DNA from: Bacteroidales bacterium | Lineage (GTDB): Bacteria > Bacteroidota > Bacteroidia > Bacteroidales > UBA3824 | Assembly (NCBI GenBank): GCA_017530465.1 | Contig: JAFXMJ010000261.1 | Span: 1 to 10,014 of the forward strand | Reading direction: 5' to 3' | Length of the DNA: 10,014 bases | Shown: positions 7,255 through 10,014 of the stretch, in pieces | Numbering within the stretch: the stretch's first letter is position 1 | Layout: every line of letters begins with the position of its first letter | Made by a program: the position numbers and the translations under genes | The notes under the pieces: generated by a model | What the model saw: the letters and a program-made list of their open reading frames with translations, nothing else | What the model was told of the DNA's origin: nothing | Databases searched by the model: none

Positions 7255-8541
7255 TCAATCCTTGGGCAAATCGCCGTTGGAATATCTGATGGCAAGACCA
7301 ATGGCTTTGCCAAGCAATGGCGGCACAGCATTGCCAATCTGGACAAGCTGCTTGTTTTTTGGACCCTCAAAGATGAAGTCGTCGGGGAACGACTGCAACC
7401 TCGCCATCTCTCGCGCAGTAAGCACACGCGGGAGTTTCGGGTGGAGATTGACACCGCCGTGGTTTTCCTTGATGGTGCATGAAGGCGCGTCCCAGGGGCA
7501 TTTTTTCCAAGCATCACTATAACCCTTGTACAGACTTGCGCCCTCGGGAGTCTCCAAGATGCGCTTAGCCATATCTTCCCGGTGGACGGTGGGCACGTGG
7601 TTGAATCCGGGGTCAACGGGATGGTCGATGAGGTCGCCAATTGCCTGTCCTGTAGTCACATAATCCTGCGGAAGAAGCATCGGTTTTGGATGGTAATTGG
7701 TAAGCCCTTTGCGGTTGCCGATGAAAATGACGCGCTCACGTTTTTGGGGCGTATAGTAATCGGCGGCGCAGAGCGTGGTCACATTCATCTCGTATCCAAT
7801 TTCCTTGAAATCGGCGATGATTTTTTTCTCCACCAATCCGCCGAGCATCGTACGCAGACCTTTCACATTCTCGCACAACACGAAATCGGGCTGCAACTCT
7901 TTTACAATTTCAATGAGCTCCTTGTAGAGCGAATTGCGAGGGTCGTCAACAATGCGATTGCCAGCCATCGAAAACCCTTGGCACGGAAAACCGCCCGCCA
8001 CTATGTCCAAATGTCTGCCGTTGAGCTGATTGCGGACAGTATCATAAAACAACTTCTTATTTTCGGGGGTCTTGATGTCGCCATTTACAAACGGATGCGA
8101 AAAATTGCGATTGTAGGTCATGCACGCCTCATTGAACCAATCCAAGCCGCAAACGCCTTCAAGACCAGACATTTCCAAACCCTTGCTAAGTCCTCCTGCA
8201 CCACAAAACAAATCCACGTAGGTCATCTTCGATTTATTAGGATGATCCCAAAATCTCTGGATGTCAGCCCAATTGACACTGCTGCCGCCATTTTCGGTGT
8301 CATCGGACGACGCAGCCGGCGACGATTGCTTGAACGAATCCGCCACTTCCTGCACACGTTTCTCGTGCGCACCGTTCTCAATATACTCCTTGAAGCTATC
8401 GAAATCCTCCTTGGAGACGGCATAACAATTGTTGATTTTTGTGGTTTTCAGTTCACCGGATGCAACAAACCTGCGCACCACCTTCAAGGTCATGCCAGTC
8501 ATTTGTGCAACCTGACTTATACTGTAAGTTTCGTTGTACAT
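7255..8541 (-). CDS. C5-cytosine DNA methyltransferase with N-terminal helix-turn-helix domain
   Basis: This 428-residue protein transfers a methyl group from SAM to C5 of cytosine in a short DNA site, protecting the host from a matching nuclease. All key motifs are present: motif I DLFCGAGG (110-117), motif IV GGFPCQGFS (183-191) with catalytic C187, motif VI ENVKG (224-228), motif VIII QKRER (266-270), a short target-recognition region (about 280-370), motif IX RVLTAREMARLQSFPDDF (from 372) and motif X QIGNAVPP (401-408). Residues 5-55 form an excisionase/MerR-like helix-turn-helix (YSISQVAQMTGMTLKVVRRF and a wing ending in SKEDFDSF). A polar linker (56-105) joins the two domains. The start at 8541 is preferred over an in-frame GTG at 8592, because the -7 box at 8564-8571 lies between them. 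The nuclease-like gene is upstream on the same strand. The recognition site cannot be read from the sequence. Confidence 0.93.
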   Translation of the reverse strand: MYNETYSISQVAQMTGMTLKVVRRFVASGELKTTKINNCYAVSKEDFDSFKEYIENGAHEKRVQEVADSFKQSSPAASSDDTENGGSSVNWADIQRFWDHPNKSKMTYVDLFCGAGGLSKGLEMSGLEGVCGLDWFNEACMTYNRNFSHPFVNGDIKTPENKKLFYDTVRNQLNGRHLDIVAGGFPCQGFSMAGNRIVDDPRNSLYKELIEIVKELQPDFVLCENVKGLRTMLGGLVEKKIIADFKEIGYEMNVTTLCAADYYTPQKRERVIFIGNRKGLTNYHPKPMLLPQDYVTTGQAIGDLIDHPVDPGFNHVPTVHREDMAKRILETPEGASLYKGYSDAWKKCPWDAPSCTIKENHGGVNLHPKLPRVLTAREMARLQSFPDDFIFEGPKNKQLVQIGNAVPPLLGKAIGLAIRYSNGDLPKD

Positions 8542-8563
8542 TTCAGAAATTTGTTTAGCGGTG

Positions 8564-8571
8564 CAAAGATA
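8564..8571 (-). promoter_or_regulatory. -7 box of the DNA methyltransferase promoter
   Basis: On the minus strand, TATCTTTG (8571 to 8564) matches TAxxTTTG exactly. The expected -33 position (about 8591-8595) reads CTGTG, so that box is weak. Such a promoter often needs an activator, or is kept weak. The predicted transcript start near 8557 gives a leader of about 16 nt to the ATG at 8541. Confidence 0.6.
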
Positions 8572-8617
8572 CAAAAAAATGCCATTTGTCACAGCGGCAA
8601 CATATTTTTTAATGCGC

Positions 8618-9274
8618 CTACATACCGTAAATCACGCCTTCCGCCACGCCTTTTTGACGTTCAAGAATGAAAACAACACCAGCATTGACGCCGTGAGTGT
8701 GGTAGAATTGAATATTTTTAGCGTTAGTGCAAAAAGTATTGTAGATGGCTCTCTTGGACTGCCAAGCGCATCTCAGGAAGAGTTCGCGGGCAGTGTCCAC
8801 AAAAGAATGATGGACTATAAAAAGTCGGTTTTGAATATCGTATCTGCGCCCCGTACTCTGATGGTCGTAAAAGAAATCAATCATTTGGCGCGGGTCTTTG
8901 ATTACTGTTTCAGCATCACCGCGCATCGATTGCGGTATCACAGTGCCCTTGACATCAAAATAAATATTACCATCAATCACAATGTCGTAAGCCTTGTCGC
9001 ACGGGTCGGGATTTCGCTGGACATTGGCATTTACATAAAAAAGATACTCGTCGCACTGCGCACATTTCCACAGATACCAACGGCGGAGTAAGTAGTTTTG
9101 CTGGTCAACAGGCAACGGCGACAGGGCTTTCGTCAGCTCGGCATAACTTTCGATACCAAACATATCAATTTGGTCGTCGGTCTTGTTGTTCTGAATATTG
9201 CCCCAATGCAAAGGGATTTGTCCAGCAAGCGTCCTCAGGTCGGCAGAAAGTGTAGAAAATTGATGGTCGGTCAT
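8618..9274 (-). CDS. Putative type II restriction endonuclease (PD-(D/E)XK-like)
   Basis: This 218-residue soluble protein has no family that I recognise by name. Its central part holds a PD-(D/E)XK-like pattern: YDIVIDG (96-102) followed by IYFDVKGT (104-111), giving D97 or D101 and D107-x-K109 on adjacent predicted strands, as in metal-dependent nucleases. A later hydrophobic strand, LFIVHHS (151-157), and a basic helix with Q172 and K174 would fit the rest of such a fold. Two cysteines, C71 and C74 (CAQC), sit just before. The gene lies immediately upstream of a DNA methyltransferase on the same strand (76 nt between them), and this context is the main reason for the restriction call. The start at 9274 is 16-18 nt after the expected transcript start. 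An in-frame ATG at 9370 lies inside the neighbouring terminator and is rejected. Another kind of nuclease remains possible. Confidence 0.55.
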   Translation of the reverse strand: MTDHQFSTLSADLRTLAGQIPLHWGNIQNNKTDDQIDMFGIESYAELTKALSPLPVDQQNYLLRRWYLWKCAQCDEYLFYVNANVQRNPDPCDKAYDIVIDGNIYFDVKGTVIPQSMRGDAETVIKDPRQMIDFFYDHQSTGRRYDIQNRLFIVHHSFVDTARELFLRCAWQSKRAIYNTFCTNAKNIQFYHTHGVNAGVVFILERQKGVAEGVIYGM

Positions 9275-9298
9275 AGGCGTGAGATTTAGATTATGCGG

Positions 9299-9330
9299 CA
9301 AATATATGCAGAATTTTTCAAAAAGGCAAC
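9299..9330 (-). promoter_or_regulatory. Promoter of the putative restriction endonuclease gene
   Basis: On the minus strand, GTTG (9330 to 9327) and TATATTTG (9306 to 9299) match the -33 and -7 boxes with a 20-nt spacer. The transcript should start near 9290-9292, giving a leader of about 16-18 nt to the ATG at 9274. It is the stronger of the two promoters in the module. Confidence 0.7.
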
Positions 9331-9335
9331 AGTAA

Positions 9336-9385
9336 AATACAAAAAAGCGGACAAGGATAGTGGATTTCACTATCCTTGTCCGCTT
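9336..9385 (-). terminator. Strong intrinsic terminator after gmd
   Basis: A perfect 18-bp inverted repeat (9345-9362 with 9368-9385) encloses the 5-nt loop GATTT (+ strand). On the minus strand the stem ends in CCGCTT and runs into TTTT, then GTATTTT. It therefore ends transcription coming from gmd, whose stop codon is 30 nt before the hairpin. On the + strand the hairpin is followed by an A-rich tract, so it works in one direction only. The promoter of the nuclease gene begins directly beyond it. Confidence 0.87.
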
Positions 9386-9414
9386 GAAAGATAAAAAAGA
9401 GGGGATTACAAAGG

Positions 9415-10014
9415 CTATTTCACTACGCCTTTCTCAAGGTATTCGGCGAGGTTGGTGCGCATAACGCTTGCGACGTGTTCGGCGGCGACCTTCTCCATAT
9501 CGTGCTTTACCATAATGGAAACAAGCTGGTCGAATGATGTTTTTTGCGGATTCCAACCGAGAGTTTGGCGCGCCTTAGTCGGGTCGCCAAGAAGGTTGAC
9601 AACATCCGTCGGACGATAGAAATCTTCGCTGACCTCAACCAAAGTCTTGCCAACGAGATTTGCAGGGCCATTGACGCAAATGCCTTTTTCGTCAATTCCT
9701 TCGCCTTCAAATTTCAATTCAATGCCAGCTGCCTTGAAAGCGTGATAAGCAAATTCGCGTACAGAATGTTGAACGCCTGTGGCTATTACAAAATCTTCGG
9801 GCTTTTCTTGTTGCAAAATCAGCCACATACACTCGACATAATCTTTTGCATAGCCCCAATCTCGGAGTGAAGAAAGGTTGCCGAGGTAAAGTTTTTCTTG
9901 CTTGCCTTGCGCGATACGTGCGGCGGCAAGAGTGATTTTGCGCGTTACAAAAGTTTCGCCGCGACGCTCGCTCTCGTGGTTGAACAAGATGCCCGAGCAG
10001 CAAAACATATTGTA
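9415..10014 (-). CDS. gmd: GDP-mannose 4,6-dehydratase, C-terminal part (5' end outside window)
   Basis: The frame is open to the right edge, giving 199 residues of a protein usually about 350-375 long. The enzyme turns GDP-D-mannose into GDP-4-keto-6-deoxymannose, the first step to GDP-L-fucose and related sugars for surface glycans. Clear family motifs are GILFNHES and RRGETFVTRKIT near the start of this part, then YLGNLSSLRDWGYAKDYV, PEDFVIATGVQHSVREF, and FYRPTDVVNLLGDPTKA with LGWNP. These match E. coli Gmd closely. The NADP-binding glycine motif and the Ser/Thr-Glu-Tyr-Lys catalytic residues lie outside the window. A strong terminator follows the gene, so it is the last gene of its transcript. 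The GDP-fucose synthase gene that often follows gmd is not present downstream here. Confidence 0.93.
   Translation of the reverse strand, partial: YNMFCCSGILFNHESERRGETFVTRKITLAAARIAQGKQEKLYLGNLSSLRDWGYAKDYVECMWLILQQEKPEDFVIATGVQHSVREFAYHAFKAAGIELKFEGEGIDEKGICVNGPANLVGKTLVEVSEDFYRPTDVVNLLGDPTKARQTLGWNPQKTSFDQLVSIMVKHDMEKVAAEHVASVMRTNLAEYLEKGVVK

Noticed and set aside
7582..8670. A 362-codon open frame on the + strand opposite the DNA methyltransferase
   Set aside because: It is fully antisense to a gene with all C5-methyltransferase motifs. The translation shows no family features and there is no promoter on that strand.
8534..9091. A 185-codon open frame on the + strand opposite the nuclease-like gene
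   Set aside because: It is antisense to the better supported minus-strand gene, which has a matching promoter and leader. No domain is recognisable in the + strand frame.
9275..9370. N-terminal extension of the nuclease-like protein that begins at 9370 and looks like a membrane segment
   Set aside because: It would start inside the terminator hairpin and span the promoter of the gene. The hydrophobic look comes from the T-rich terminator tail.

Overview
The window looks like chromosomal DNA from a member of the Bacteroidota, most likely order Bacteroidales. This rests on four things seen in the sequence. The promoters are of the TTG/TTTG (-33) plus TAxxTTTG (-7) type used by the Bacteroides primary sigma factor. 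Gene starts have A-rich leaders without Shine-Dalgarno motifs. One gene matches the PG_1098-type THUMP-like methyltransferase family, and another matches the DUF4907-type small exported proteins, both typical of this phylum. I cannot name a genus.

Positions 1-4375 (+ strand) form one tight operon of five genes: the C-terminal part of a Kelch-type beta-propeller protein, an exported outer-membrane beta-barrel protein, a small DUF4907-like lipoprotein, an HD-domain phosphohydrolase whose start overlaps the previous stop (ATGA), and a large membrane-anchored phosphotransferase of the LtaS/OpgB type. The first three are envelope proteins and may work together. The last adds or transfers a phospho-alcohol head group in the periplasm.

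Positions 4376-4637 hold a complete one-gene tRNA-Leu(CAG) unit with its own promoter and intrinsic terminator. It is followed on the + strand by the THUMP-like methyltransferase gene and a LeuT-fold sodium-coupled transporter, which has its own promoter inside the end of the methyltransferase gene.

Positions 7255-9330 (- strand) carry a compact module that reads as a type II restriction-modification system. A 218-residue protein with a PD-(D/E)XK-like nuclease motif comes first. A C5-cytosine DNA methyltransferase with an N-terminal helix-turn-helix domain follows. Each has its own -7 box, and these promoters fix the starts at 9274 and 8541. The module meets the transporter gene tail to tail with only 3 bp between stop codons. 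On the other side it is separated by an 18-bp-stem terminator from the end of gmd (GDP-mannose 4,6-dehydratase), which runs off the window at 10014.

The least understood parts are the nuclease-like protein, the helix-turn-helix/methyltransferase fusion, and the Kelch/barrel/DUF4907 envelope set. No stretch above 300 bases lacks a gene. I saw no CRISPR array, insertion sequence, integrase or rRNA.
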